This document shows positions 17,788 through 27,387 of a DNA stretch of 64,000 nt, one piece after another. Numbering within the stretch: position 1 is the stretch's first letter; the number at the start of each line of letters is the position of its first letter. The position numbers and the translations under genes are program-made. Below the pieces are notes generated by a model, which saw only the letters and a program-made list of their open reading frames with translations, was not told the DNA's origin and did not search any database. This DNA is from Herbaspirillum huttiense (lineage in GTDB: Bacteria; Pseudomonadota; Gammaproteobacteria; Burkholderiales; Burkholderiaceae_D): positions 4,774,001 to 4,838,000 of the forward strand of contig NZ_CP037993.1 in the NCBI RefSeq assembly GCF_004367745.1. Reading direction: 5' to 3'.

Positions 17788-18268
17788 GACCGCATTGTCA
17801 TTCCCATCTGCCGAGATGGATCCGCAAGCCCTGGCCGAGGCCACGGTACAGGCCATGTTCCCGCGCGACAACGCTTCCCAGGCGCTGGGCATGAGGATCC
17901 TGGAAGTCGCGCCCGGCCGCGCGCGCATGAGCATGCTGGTGCGCAGCGACATGCTCAATGGCCACGCCACCTGCCACGGCGGTTTCATCTTCGCGCTGGC
18001 CGACAGCAGCTTTGCATTTGCCTGCAACAGCCGTAATCTCAACACCGTGGCATCGGGGTGCAGCATCGAATACGTGGCACCGGCCCTGCGCAATGACGTC
18101 CTGACTGCCGAGGCACAGGAACGCACGCTGGCCGGCCGCACCGGGGTCTACGACATCACCGTGAGCAACCAGGACGGCAAGATCATCGCGCTGTTCCGGG
18201 GCAAGTCCTATCGCATCAAGGGCGAGGTGATCAGCGGACTGCCAGCGGCGCAGCAAGGCCACGCATAA
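17780..18268 (+). CDS. paaI: Hydroxyphenylacetyl-CoA thioesterase PaaI
   Basis: A 162-residue hot-dog-fold thioesterase that releases CoA from stalled phenylacetate intermediates. The catalytic block is CHGGFIFALADSSFAFA, with the conserved Asp. The ATG at 17780 overlaps the end of paaH and has GGGAGG upstream; the open frame continues further 5' inside paaH, but that extension is a shadow. paaK follows after 35 bases. Confidence 0.94.
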   Translation: MSETALSFPSAEMDPQALAEATVQAMFPRDNASQALGMRILEVAPGRARMSMLVRSDMLNGHATCHGGFIFALADSSFAFACNSRNLNTVASGCSIEYVAPALRNDVLTAEAQERTLAGRTGVYDITVSNQDGKIIALFRGKSYRIKGEVISGLPAAQQGHA

Positions 18269-18303
18269 AAGAACACCAATACCAACAGAGACAGGAGACC
18301 ACC

Positions 18304-19644
18304 ATGACCACCCGCACTCCACAACCCGGCGATCTGGAACCCATCGAAACCGCCAGCCGCGACGAACTGCAGGCGCTGCAGCTGCAACGCCTGAAATGGT
18401 CCTTGCAGCACGCCTATGACAACGTGGCGCACTATCGCAATGCCTTCGACCAGGCCGGGGTCCATCCGGACGACCTCAAGAGCCTGTCGGATCTGTCCAA
18501 ATTTCCCTTCACCACCAAGCAGGACCTGCGCGACCACTATCCCTTCGGCATGTTTGCCGTGCCGCGCGAACAGGTGGTGCGGGTGCACGCTTCCAGCGGC
18601 ACCACCGGCAAGCCGACCGTGGTGGGCTATACGCAGAACGACATCGATACCTGGGCTACCGTGGTGGCGCGCTCCATTCGCGCCGCCGGCGGCCGGCGTG
18701 GCGACATCGTGCAGATTTCCTATGGCTACGGCCTGTTCACCGGCGGACTGGGCGCGCATTACGGCGCGGAAAAACTGGGCTGCACCGTGATCCCCATGTC
18801 GGGCGGCCAGACCGAGAAGCAGGTGCAGCTCATTCGTGATTTCAAACCCAGCATCATCATGGTCACGCCCTCCTACATGCTCAACGTGATCGAGGAGTTC
18901 CAGCGCCAGGGACTGGATGCTGCGGCCAGCTCGCTGAAGGTCGGCATCTTCGGTGCCGAACCCTGGACCGATGCCATGCGCCGCGAGATCCAGCAGCGCG
19001 CCGACATCGATGCAGTGGACATCTACGGCCTCTCCGAAGTGATGGGGCCGGGCGTGGCCAGCGAATGCATCGAGAGCAAGGATGGCCCGGTGATCTGGGA
19101 AGACCATTTCTACCCCGAGATCATCGACCCGGATACCGGCGAAGTGCTGCCCGATGGCTCTGAAGGCGAACTGGTCTTTACCTCGCTGACCAAGGAAGCG
19201 CTGCCGATGATCCGCTACCGCACGCGCGACCTCACGCGCCTGTTGCCGCCGACCTCGCGCGCGATGCGCCGCATCGGCAAGATCACCGGACGTTCGGACG
19301 ACATGCTCATCATCCGTGGCGTGAACGTGTTCCCGACCCAGATCGAGGAACTGATCCTGAAGCTGCCGCAACTGGCCCCGCAGTACCAGCTGCAGATCGA
19401 ACGCCACGGCCACATGGACAGCATGTGCGTCTTCGCCGAGCTGCGCGAGGATGCCTCCAACGAACACGTGGAGGCGCTGGAGAAGGAACTGCAGCACAGC
19501 ATCAAGACCTATGTCGGCATTTCGACCAAGGTGACGGTGGTGCCGGCCGGCATGATCGAGCGCACCTCGGTGGGCAAGGCCAAACGCGTGATCGACCATC
19601 GCAAGAAGGCTGAAGCCGCCGTCACGTCGGCCGTTCCGGCCTGA
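18304..19644 (+). CDS. paaK: Phenylacetate-CoA ligase PaaK
   Basis: A 446-residue AMP-forming ligase that activates phenylacetate to phenylacetyl-CoA, the entry step of the pathway. It has the ATP-binding loop SSGTTGKPTVVGYT near residue 98, the adenylate block YGLSEVMGPGVA, and the C-terminal hinge RGVNVFPTQIEE near 340. The binding site AGGAG sits eight bases before the ATG. It is followed by paaJ. Confidence 0.96.
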   Translation: MTTRTPQPGDLEPIETASRDELQALQLQRLKWSLQHAYDNVAHYRNAFDQAGVHPDDLKSLSDLSKFPFTTKQDLRDHYPFGMFAVPREQVVRVHASSGTTGKPTVVGYTQNDIDTWATVVARSIRAAGGRRGDIVQISYGYGLFTGGLGAHYGAEKLGCTVIPMSGGQTEKQVQLIRDFKPSIIMVTPSYMLNVIEEFQRQGLDAAASSLKVGIFGAEPWTDAMRREIQQRADIDAVDIYGLSEVMGPGVASECIESKDGPVIWEDHFYPEIIDPDTGEVLPDGSEGELVFTSLTKEALPMIRYRTRDLTRLLPPTSRAMRRIGKITGRSDDMLIIRGVNVFPTQIEELILKLPQLAPQYQLQIERHGHMDSMCVFAELREDASNEHVEALEKELQHSIKTYVGISTKVTVVPAGMIERTSVGKAKRVIDHRKKAEAAVTSAVPA

Positions 19645-19685
19645 TGCCCGGCCCTGCAACCCTTGATCCAGGAAGAAAACAACTT

Positions 19686-20888
19686 ATGGAAGCATTGATC
19701 TGTGACGCCATCCGCACGCCCTTCGGCCGCTACGGTGGCGCTCTCGGTGCGGTACGCGCCGACGACCTGGCGGCCGCGCCCATTCGCAGCCTGATGGAGC
19801 GCAACCCCGGCGTGGACTGGCGCTGCGTCGACGACATCCTTTACGGCTGCGCCAACCAGGCCGGCGAAGACAACCGCAACGTGGCCCGCATGGCCGGTCT
19901 GCTGGCCGGCTTGCCCATCGAGGTGCCGGGCACCACCCTCAACCGCCTGTGCGGCTCCAGCCTCGATGCAGTGGGCATGGCTGCACGCGCCATCAAGTCG
20001 GGCGAGGTGCAGCTGATGATCGCCGGCGGCGTGGAGAGCATGACGCGCGCGCCCTTCGTGATGGGCAAGGCGGACTCGGCCTTCTCGCGCAGTGCCGCGA
20101 TCTTCGATACCACCATCGGCTGGCGCTTCGTCAATCCGCTGATGAAGGCGCAGTACGGCATCGACTCCATGCCCGAGACGGCCGAAAACGTCGCCACCGA
20201 TTTCAACATCAACCGGGCCGACCAGGACGCCTTTGCGCTGCGCAGCCAGCAACGCTGGGCGGCAGCGCAGGAGGCCGGTTTCTTCGCGGGCGAGATCGCA
20301 CCGCTGGCCATCCCGCAGAAGAAGGGCGATCCGCTCATCATCACCACCGACGAACATCCGCGCCCGGACACCACCCTGGCCACGCTGGCCAAACTGAAGG
20401 GCGTGGTGCGTCCCGATGGCACGGTCACGGCCGGCAATGCCTCCGGCGTCAACGACGGCGCCTGCGCGCTGCTGCTGGCCTCGCCCAAGGCGGCCGACCT
20501 GTATCGCCTGAAGCCGCGTGCGCGCGTGCTGGGCATGGCCACCGCCGGTGTCGCGCCGCGCATCATGGGCTTCGGCCCGGCCCCGGCGGCACGCAAGGTA
20601 TTGGCGCAAGTCGGGCTGACGCTGGCGCAGATGGATGTGATCGAACTCAACGAAGCCTTTGCCGCACAGGGACTGGCGGTGACGCGCGATCTGGGCTTGC
20701 CCGACGATGCCGCACACGTCAATCCGAATGGCGGTGCGATTGCCATCGGCCACCCGCTGGGGGCTTCCGGCGCGCGACTGGTGACCACCGCCCTCAACCA
20801 GCTGGAGCGCACCGGCGGCCGCTATGCGCTGTGCACCATGTGCATCGGCGTGGGCCAGGGCATCGCGCTGGTGATCGAACGGGTGTGA
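19686..20888 (+). CDS. paaJ: 3-oxoadipyl-CoA / 3-oxo-5,6-dehydrosuberyl-CoA thiolase PaaJ
   Basis: A 400-residue thiolase that ends the pathway by cleaving to acetyl-CoA and succinyl-CoA. The nucleophilic Cys lies in NRLCGSSLDAVGMA near residue 90, with the C-terminal GHPLGASGAR and CTMCIGVGQG motifs. The ATG at 19686, preceded by AGGAAG, is chosen over an upstream in-frame ATG at 19644 that directly abuts paaK. The protein could equally be called PcaF, because the same reaction ends the beta-ketoadipate pathway; operon context favours PaaJ. Confidence 0.93.
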   Translation: MEALICDAIRTPFGRYGGALGAVRADDLAAAPIRSLMERNPGVDWRCVDDILYGCANQAGEDNRNVARMAGLLAGLPIEVPGTTLNRLCGSSLDAVGMAARAIKSGEVQLMIAGGVESMTRAPFVMGKADSAFSRSAAIFDTTIGWRFVNPLMKAQYGIDSMPETAENVATDFNINRADQDAFALRSQQRWAAAQEAGFFAGEIAPLAIPQKKGDPLIITTDEHPRPDTTLATLAKLKGVVRPDGTVTAGNASGVNDGACALLLASPKAADLYRLKPRARVLGMATAGVAPRIMGFGPAPAARKVLAQVGLTLAQMDVIELNEAFAAQGLAVTRDLGLPDDAAHVNPNGGAIAIGHPLGASGARLVTTALNQLERTGGRYALCTMCIGVGQGIALVIERV

Positions 20889-20903
20889 GCCCATGAGACT
20901 GGC

Positions 20904-20945
20904 CCGTGCGCGCATGTTTGCTCGCTTGCAACATGCCGCGCACGG
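20904..20945 (+). repeat. Long hairpin downstream of paaJ
   Basis: A 15-base left arm (20904-20918) pairs with a right arm (20930-20945) with one bulged base; the loop is about 11 bases. It lies 16 bases after the paaJ stop. No T-run follows, so it is probably an mRNA 3'-end stabiliser or a weak terminator. Confidence 0.6.
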
Positions 20946-21086
20946 CAGCAGCACTTCACGAAGCTGACATCGGGATCGGGTAAAATGCCCGGCCACGGCA
21001 GGCCTTTGCCGAGCTCCGGAGCTCGCCGCCCTGCCCCCGAATCCACCCCGCCGGCCTGCGCGCCGGCCCTTCGCCAGTGCAGCATC

Positions 21087-21986
21087 ATGAGCAAGCAAGC
21101 CAACAGCGCCCCCGGCCGCCAGCCGAACCGGGCCAAACCCGCCGCCGAGAGCGCCCCGCAGGCGCATGAGATCCGCCCCGGCCAATCCATCGAACTGCTC
21201 AAGGAACTCCACATCCTGACGCGCGACGGCAAGCTGAACCAGGACAGCCGCCGCAAACTGAAACAGGTCTACCACCTCTACCAGTTCATCGAACCGCTGC
21301 TGCAGGAAGTGCTGGACGATCATCCCGACGTGAGCCTGGTCGACCATGGCGCGGGCAAATCCTATCTCGGCTTCATCCTCTACGACCTGTTCTTCAAAAG
21401 CCTGCAAGGGGCACCGCGCATCTACGGCATCGAAACGCGCGAAGAGCTGGTGCGCAAGTCCGAAGAACTGGCCGCACGCCTGGGCTTTGGCGGCATGTCC
21501 TTCCTGAACCTGTCGGTGGCCGATTCCATCACCTCGCCCAGCCTGCCGGAACAGATCGACGTGGTCACCGCCCTGCACGCCTGCGATACCGCCACCGATG
21601 ACGCCATCCATTTCGCGCTGGCCAAACAGGCCCGCTTCATCGTGCTGGTGCCGTGTTGCCAGGCCGAAGTGGCCTCGGTGCTCAACCGCAACAAGGGCAA
21701 GTCGCTCGCCAATTCGCTCACCGAGATCTGGCGTCATCCGCTGCATACGCGCGAATTCGGCAGCCAGGTCACCAATGTACTGCGCTGCCTGCAGCTGGAA
21801 GCGCATGGCTACAAGGTCAGCGTGACCGAACTGGTGGGCTGGGAACATTCGATGAAGAACGAGTTGATCATTGCGCAATACCGCGACCTGCCGCGCCGCC
21901 GTCCGGCCGAGCGCCTGCAGGAAGTGCTGCGCACGCTGGGGCTGGAAGAGATGGGCGAGCGCTTCTTCGCGCCCCTGGCCGCCTGA
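21087..21986 (+). CDS. Class I SAM-dependent methyltransferase (Methyltransf_32-like)
   Basis: A 299-residue cytoplasmic protein. The SAM-binding motif LVDHGAGKSYLGFILYDLF is near residue 88, the acidic post-motif IYGIETREELV follows, and VTALHACDTATDDAI and VLVPCCQAEV are typical of the Methyltransf_32 / Trm13-like group. The substrate is unknown. The ATG at 21087 is used; an earlier in-frame ATG at 20985 adds a Pro-rich, non-conserved stretch. A TAAAAT box at 20981-20986 could be the -10 of its own promoter, although no good -35 is seen. Confidence 0.8.
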   Translation: MSKQANSAPGRQPNRAKPAAESAPQAHEIRPGQSIELLKELHILTRDGKLNQDSRRKLKQVYHLYQFIEPLLQEVLDDHPDVSLVDHGAGKSYLGFILYDLFFKSLQGAPRIYGIETREELVRKSEELAARLGFGGMSFLNLSVADSITSPSLPEQIDVVTALHACDTATDDAIHFALAKQARFIVLVPCCQAEVASVLNRNKGKSLANSLTEIWRHPLHTREFGSQVTNVLRCLQLEAHGYKVSVTELVGWEHSMKNELIIAQYRDLPRRRPAERLQEVLRTLGLEEMGERFFAPLAA

Positions 21987-22207
21987 GCCAGGGCCAGCAG
22001 GCAAGCGGACGGGAACGCTTCTTGCTGCACAGGAATGACAGCGGGACGGGCTTCATTTGCCGCCGTCCCTGCCGATAACGTCGGATTGGATCACGGCAAT
22101 CGCAATACAGGCAGTCAGGCCGCACGCGCGACATCGCGGCCGCAGGGAGACCGGGCAACCGGATTGGGCAAGGGGCCGGCCGGACGCCGGAAAATGCAGA
22201 TGAGCAC

Positions 22208-23326
22208 ATGAAAGCCACCATCGATATGGAATCGCTGATTGCCGACAACGAGCAACTGAGGAGCGAGCTGCAGGAGCTGCTGCAGCAGGCGCACATCAAC
22301 CAGTCCATCATCGAGCGCCATCAGGCCTTCGACCTGAAACTGATCGGTGCCAGCGAATTCCGCGAACTGATTGACGTCATTCTGACCGTGATGCCCGGCG
22401 TGTTCAGCCTGGAGACGGTGACGCTGTCCCTGATCGATGGCGACTACGCGATCCAGCGCATCCTGCGCGACCTGCAGATCGGCGTGAACGAATTCCCCAA
22501 GCTGCTGTTCCTGAAGGCCCCGCTGCACTTCATCGACGAGGATGATCCGCTGGACGATGAAAAACCGCGCCTGGGCCAGTACGTGCCGGCGCTGCACGGC
22601 GCGCTGTTCCCGCATTACCAGCCGGTGAGCGTGGCGGTGCTGCCGCTGGTGCGCCAGCACCGGCTGCTGGGCTACTTGTCGCTGGGCAGCGCCTATGCCG
22701 AGCGCTTCACCCGCAGCCTGGCCACCGACTTCATCCAGCGCCTGGCGACCGTGGCGGCCATCTGCCTGGAAAACGTCATCAACAACGAACGCCTCAAGCA
22801 CATCGGCCTCACCGATCCGCTGACCGGCGTGAACAACCGCCGCTACATCGAGCAGCGCATGCAGGAAGAAGTGGCGCGCAGCCAACGTGACCGCTCGGCG
22901 CTGTCTTGCCTGTTCATCGACATCGACCATTTCAAGCGCGTCAACGACCAGTTCGGCCACCAGAGCGGAGACGATGTGCTGCGTGAAGTGGCCGCGCGCA
23001 TCAAGAAGGAACTGCGCCTGTCGGATGCGCTGGGCCGCTTCGGCGGGGAAGAGTTCGTGGTGCTGCTCACCCACGCCACGCGCGACGACGCCGCACGCAT
23101 CGCCGAACGTATCCGCGCCGGCATCTGCAGCCGTGGCGTGATGATCGAAGGCTCGCGCGATCCGCTGCGCATCAGCGCCTCCATCGGCGCGGCCTCGCTG
23201 TCACCGCCCGAGCGCAGCCGTCCCGCCGCCGAGGTCAAGCAGGCCATGCTCAAGGCCGCCGACCAGGCGCTCTACCAGGCCAAGGAAGCCGGGCGCAACC
23301 GGGTCATGCTGGCGCCGGCCGAATGA
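22208..23326 (+). CDS. Diguanylate cyclase with N-terminal DUF484/GAF-like sensor
   Basis: A 372-residue soluble protein. Residues ~1-195 resemble DUF484/GAF-like sensory domains, starting with a coiled-coil (ESLIADNEQLRSELQELLQQA). Residues ~205-370 form a GGDEF domain with LTDPLTGVNNRRYI, FIDIDHFKRVND and an intact active site GGEEF. An RxxD product-inhibition site (RLSD) lies exactly five residues before GGEEF. It should therefore make cyclic di-GMP from GTP under feedback control. No EAL domain or membrane segment is present. Its stop is 8 bases from the convergent EamA gene. Confidence 0.9.
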   Translation: MKATIDMESLIADNEQLRSELQELLQQAHINQSIIERHQAFDLKLIGASEFRELIDVILTVMPGVFSLETVTLSLIDGDYAIQRILRDLQIGVNEFPKLLFLKAPLHFIDEDDPLDDEKPRLGQYVPALHGALFPHYQPVSVAVLPLVRQHRLLGYLSLGSAYAERFTRSLATDFIQRLATVAAICLENVINNERLKHIGLTDPLTGVNNRRYIEQRMQEEVARSQRDRSALSCLFIDIDHFKRVNDQFGHQSGDDVLREVAARIKKELRLSDALGRFGGEEFVVLLTHATRDDAARIAERIRAGICSRGVMIEGSRDPLRISASIGAASLSPPERSRPAAEVKQAMLKAADQALYQAKEAGRNRVMLAPAE

Positions 23327-23334
23327 GCAGCTGA

Positions 23335-24222
23335 TCAGGCCGGCTGCACCGCCACACGGCGATCGCGCACGATCCACGGGGCGGCGATGATGAGTACGCC
23401 GCCGATCAGATCCTGCGGCCGCGGCTCGGCGGCGCCCAGCATCCAGGCAGAGAAAGTCGCCACCAGGATTTCGGCCAGCATGATGACGGCCGCGATGTTG
23501 GCCGGCAGCCGCGCCACGCCATATTGCAGGCTCAGGTTCGACACCAGGAACAGCACCGCCCACAGCGCCACCACGGGCGCAGCCGCCATCGGCAGGGGCA
23601 GCGGCCAGGCCACCACCCCGGCCGCCGACAGCACCACGCCCAGCAGGCTGGCAAAGACGCCGCTCCCCACCAGCATCGCCACCGCCCGCGTGCCATCGGA
23701 GAAACCGTGCAGGCGGCGCAACAGCACGTTGGTCACCGCAAACAGCAGGCCCGAGGCCACCGCCATCCAGTCCGGCAGGCTCTGCGGCAGCGGCAGGCCC
23801 AGGCGCGGCTGGTACAGCACGATGAAGGCGCCGCCCAATCCCAGGGCCACGCGTGCCAGCGAACGCGGGGTGATGGCTTCGTGCAGCACCAGGCGCGCCA
23901 GGATCACGGTCCACACCGGCATCAGGTAGAACAGCAGGATCACCCGCACCACGTCGCCATAGGCCACTGCCATGTTGAAGGAGGCATTGGTCAGCCCCGT
24001 GGCCAGCCCCACGCCCAGCAGGGCCGGATGGCGCCACAGCAGCGGCAGTTCGCGATGGCGCAGGGTCAGCAGCAAGAGCGCACAGCCGCTGAAGATGGCG
24101 GCCGTGGCCCAGACCGGATGCAGGCCCATGCCTTCCAGCGCGCGCGTGCCGGTCCAGGACAGACCCCAGATGAAGGTGTTGAGCAGCAAGGCGGCGACGG
24201 CGGATTTGGGAAGGGAGTGCAT
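23335..24222 (-). CDS. EamA/DMT family transporter
   Basis: A 295-residue inner-membrane protein with about ten hydrophobic segments in two internally homologous EamA halves (LNTFIWGLSWTGTRALEG at the start; a second half starting near residue 145). The family exports metabolites or amino acids; the substrate cannot be told from sequence. The ATG at 24222 is used because it starts just before the first membrane helix; a TTG at 24264 would add 14 polar residues. Confidence 0.85.
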   Translation of the reverse strand: MHSLPKSAVAALLLNTFIWGLSWTGTRALEGMGLHPVWATAAIFSGCALLLLTLRHRELPLLWRHPALLGVGLATGLTNASFNMAVAYGDVVRVILLFYLMPVWTVILARLVLHEAITPRSLARVALGLGGAFIVLYQPRLGLPLPQSLPDWMAVASGLLFAVTNVLLRRLHGFSDGTRAVAMLVGSGVFASLLGVVLSAAGVVAWPLPLPMAAAPVVALWAVLFLVSNLSLQYGVARLPANIAAVIMLAEILVATFSAWMLGAAEPRPQDLIGGVLIIAAPWIVRDRRVAVQPA

Positions 24223-24329
24223 GTCGTGTTCAGGAGGAGGCGCGTCAGTCAATCCGGCAGGCAAGCCAATGTACGTGCGCAGTGGCAGACGGTGGTTGGC
24301 CGGCGCTGATAGCGGGTATTAATCCAGGC

Positions 24330-24355
24330 TTAATGCTCCACACAAGGAGCATTAA
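24330..24355. repeat. 10-bp perfect inverted repeat, partly resembling a dispersed element
   Basis: TTAATGCTCC (24330-24339) and its complement (24346-24355) flank a six-base loop. The bases just upstream (24318-24337) resemble the left half of the CATTAAG-bounded elements at 28114 and 39430. Confidence 0.6.
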
Positions 24356-24395
24356 CAAAATCAAAATGCCGTTCAGTGCAGCACTGAACGGCATT
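24354..24395 (-). terminator. Rho-independent terminator after the ferredoxin gene
   Basis: Perfect 15-base arms (24365-24379 and 24381-24395, AATGCCGTTCAGTGC and complement) are followed on the minus strand by a T-rich tail. It lies 28 bases beyond the ferredoxin stop and would end the rsmD-coaD-ferredoxin transcript. Confidence 0.85.
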
Positions 24396-24423
24396 CAATT
24401 GCAGCACGACCGCAGCCGGAACA

Positions 24424-24684
24424 TCAGCTGCGCTTGGCCTCGGCCTGCAGGCGTTCGTACTTGTCCATCAACTGCTCGCGGCTTTCGCGCCAGGCCGGAT
24501 TGAACGGGATACAGGCCACCGGGCAGACCTGCTGGCACTGCGGCTCCTCGAAATGGCCCACGCATTCAGTACATTTGTCCGGATCGATCTCATAGATCTG
24601 CGGCCCCATGTAGATGGCCTCGTTGGGGCATTCCGGTTCGCAGACGTCGCAGTTGATGCAATCGTCGGTAATCATCAGTGCCAT
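24424..24684 (-). CDS. YfhL-type 2[4Fe-4S] ferredoxin
   Basis: An 86-residue low-potential ferredoxin of the Allochromatium type. It has the first cluster set CINCDVCEPEC, the second set CTECVGH then a Cys eight residues after the second Cys (as in the YfhL family, which carries a short insertion), and CPVAC, followed by a basic C-terminal helix. It carries electrons to unknown partners. In many Betaproteobacteria it sits downstream of coaD, as here (72-base gap). Confidence 0.92.
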   Translation of the reverse strand: MALMITDDCINCDVCEPECPNEAIYMGPQIYEIDPDKCTECVGHFEEPQCQQVCPVACIPFNPAWRESREQLMDKYERLQAEAKRS

Positions 24685-24756
24685 TGCCGCACCTCGCTTG
24701 CTTGAAACATCATTGCACTACCTTTTGCTGGGCCTGGATCCTGAGCATCGCCGGCA

Positions 24757-25263
<507 letters not shown>

Positions 25264-25275
25264 TCAGAAGGCGCA

Positions 25276-25947
25276 TTATGCCTCAATTTGGGTGCCGCTT
25301 TTGCGTTGCAATAAATGATAGAAGACCATGCCTGCCTTGTCGGCGCGGACCACTTCCCAGTCCTGCATCCATTCGGGAGCCTGCTCGCCATCGAGCGGGT
25401 ATTCGGCTTCGGCATAGACCAGCCCGGAGGGCGTGAGCAAAGGCATGCACGCCGGCAACACTTTTTCCAGCCAGCCCTGGTGATAGGGCGGATCGATGAA
25501 GACCAGGCCGTAGCCCCCGGGCTCGCGCTGGGCCGCGCTCTGCACGGCGGCCAGGGCATCGCCACGGACGATGGCCAGCTTGTCGGCCTTGAGCTTGTCG
25601 CGGTTGGCTTCCAGCTGGCGCACGGCCGGGCTGCTGTTTTCCACCATCACCACACGGCGCGCACCGCGGCTGGCGGCTTCGAAACCAAGGGCGCCGGAGC
25701 CGGCGAACAGATCCAGGCAGGCCACCTGTTCCCAGGCGCCATCGATGAGATGGGTGATCCAGTTGAAGACGGTCTCGCGCACGCGGTCGGGCGTGGGGCG
25801 CAGGCCTTCGGCGTCCAGCACCGGCAGCGGCGTGCGCTTCCACTGGCCGCCGATGATGCGTACCTGGTGCGGGCCACGGTTGACGGGCCGGGATGGCTTG
25901 CCGCCCTTGGAGGGCGTGCCATGGGAGGGGAGACTGCTCTTGCGCAT
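25276..25947 (-). CDS. rsmD: 16S rRNA (guanine966-N2)-methyltransferase RsmD
   Basis: A 223-residue methyltransferase. RIIGGQWKRTPLPV near residue 30, the SAM motif LDLFAGSGALGFEAASRGA near 92, and the catalytic IDPPYHQGW (DPPY) near 151. A ~25-residue basic N-terminal extension precedes the usual start. It lies between the M16-like gene and coaD, all on the minus strand. Confidence 0.95.
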   Translation of the reverse strand: MRKSSLPSHGTPSKGGKPSRPVNRGPHQVRIIGGQWKRTPLPVLDAEGLRPTPDRVRETVFNWITHLIDGAWEQVACLDLFAGSGALGFEAASRGARRVVMVENSSPAVRQLEANRDKLKADKLAIVRGDALAAVQSAAQREPGGYGLVFIDPPYHQGWLEKVLPACMPLLTPSGLVYAEAEYPLDGEQAPEWMQDWEVVRADKAGMVFYHLLQRKSGTQIEA

Positions 25948-26027
25948 GACTTTCCTTGCTGCTGACGGCGGGGCCGTCGACGGGTTCGGTGGATCCCGTG
26001 ATTCTCGAACGAAATGAACTAAATGAT

Positions 26028-27350
26028 TTACTCGGCGGCTTCACCGACGATGACGGTGGACAATTCTTCCGGATGCACATGCTTGCGGAAGGCCGCACGC
26101 ACATCCTGCACGCTCACCGCGCGGATGCGTTCGATCCAGTGGTCCAGGTAATCCAGCGGCAGGCCATAGAAGCCGATCACCGAGAGGTTCTCCAGCAGCT
26201 TGGCATTGCTGTCGATGCGCAGCGCGAAGCCACCGGCGAGGTTGTCCTTGGCGGCCTTCAGTTCGGCGGCGGTCGGGACTTCCTGCAGGAATTTGTCCAG
26301 CGTGGCGCGGGTCACGCGCAGGGCTTCGGCGGTCTGCTCCTTCTTGGTCTGCAGGCCGATCTGGAACGGACCCGGCTGCGCCAGCGGCGAGAAATAACTG
26401 TAGACGCTGTAGCTGAGACCGCGCTTCTCGCGCACTTCATCGGTCAGGCGCGAGACGAAACCGCCGCCGCCCAGCACGTAGTTGCCCACCGTGAGTGCGA
26501 AGAAATCATTGTCGCCGCGCTGGATGGCCGGGGCACCGATGAGGATGTGCGATTGCGAAGCCGGATGGGCGATGCGGCGCTCCACGCCCTTGGGCGCAGC
26601 CACTTGCGGCAGGGCCGGCAAGGCGCTGCCCTGCGGCAGTTCACGCGTGAGGGCGCTGGCGATGCTGCGCGCCTGCGCTTCGGTGATGTCGCCGATCAGG
26701 GCAATCACGGCGCGGTTGGCCACGTAGTGGGCGCGATGGAAGGCCAGCAGGTCCTCACGGGTGATGGCCTGCAGGCTGGCTTCGCTGGCATCGACGGCAT
26801 AGGGATGGCTGCCGTAGGCGGCTTCCATGAAGGCCTTCTCGGCGATGGTTTCGGGCTTGGTCAGTTCTTCCTTCAGATTGGCGATGGCCAGCGCACGGTC
26901 ACGCTCCAGGCCCGCCTGCGGGAAGGCCGGATGGGCCAGCATGCGGCCCAGCAAACCCAGCGCGGCATCGCGCTCGGCGGGCGAGGACAGGCTGCGCAGG
27001 CTCACGCCGGCGCGGTCCTGCCCGGCCCCGCCATTCTGCTGGGCGGCCACATCGGCAAAGCCGTCGAGGATCTGGGCTTCGGTCAGCGCCGGGGCGCCGT
27101 TGGCGGCCTCCACGCCGCGCGTGAGGCTGGCCACGGTCAGCTCGGCCAGGCCGGCCTTGGCGGCGGGATCACGGCGCTGGCCGGCATCGAACTGCACGCT
27201 CACATCCAGCATGGGAATGGAGTGATTGGCCACGAACAGCACGCGCGCGCCATCGGGCTGGGTCCAGGACTGGATGGCCAGGGCCGCCGAAGCGGGAGCG
27301 CTGCAGAGGAAGGCCAGCGGGAGCAGCAGGAGAGGAAGAATTTTTTTCAT
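26028..27350 (-). CDS. M16 family protein lacking the zinc motif (non-catalytic partner)
   Basis: A 440-residue exported protein: signal peptide of about 22 residues ending SAPASA, then two M16 (pitrilysin-like) domains. At the place where the catalytic HxxEH should be, the sequence reads AGLAEL with no His pair, so it is predicted inactive. In two-subunit M16 systems an inactive subunit pairs with a catalytic one; the catalytic candidate is the gene at 28184-29563. The conserved substrate-binding Arg-Tyr-type block of the second domain is visible as GLSYSVYSYFSP. A ParA gene separates the two. Confidence 0.9.
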   Translation of the reverse strand: MKKILPLLLLPLAFLCSAPASAALAIQSWTQPDGARVLFVANHSIPMLDVSVQFDAGQRRDPAAKAGLAELTVASLTRGVEAANGAPALTEAQILDGFADVAAQQNGGAGQDRAGVSLRSLSSPAERDAALGLLGRMLAHPAFPQAGLERDRALAIANLKEELTKPETIAEKAFMEAAYGSHPYAVDASEASLQAITREDLLAFHRAHYVANRAVIALIGDITEAQARSIASALTRELPQGSALPALPQVAAPKGVERRIAHPASQSHILIGAPAIQRGDNDFFALTVGNYVLGGGGFVSRLTDEVREKRGLSYSVYSYFSPLAQPGPFQIGLQTKKEQTAEALRVTRATLDKFLQEVPTAAELKAAKDNLAGGFALRIDSNAKLLENLSVIGFYGLPLDYLDHWIERIRAVSVQDVRAAFRKHVHPEELSTVIVGEAAE

Positions 27351-27387
27351 GGAAACGGAAATCGAAAGCGACGAGGCAAGCGTGATG

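Noticed and set aside
16234..18141. 635-codon minus-strand frame
   Set aside because: Opposite the paaH and paaI genes, which have clear motifs; low-complexity composition.
19509..22004. 831-codon minus-strand frame
   Set aside because: Antisense to paaJ and the methyltransferase gene; length is explained by codon bias in GC-rich DNA.
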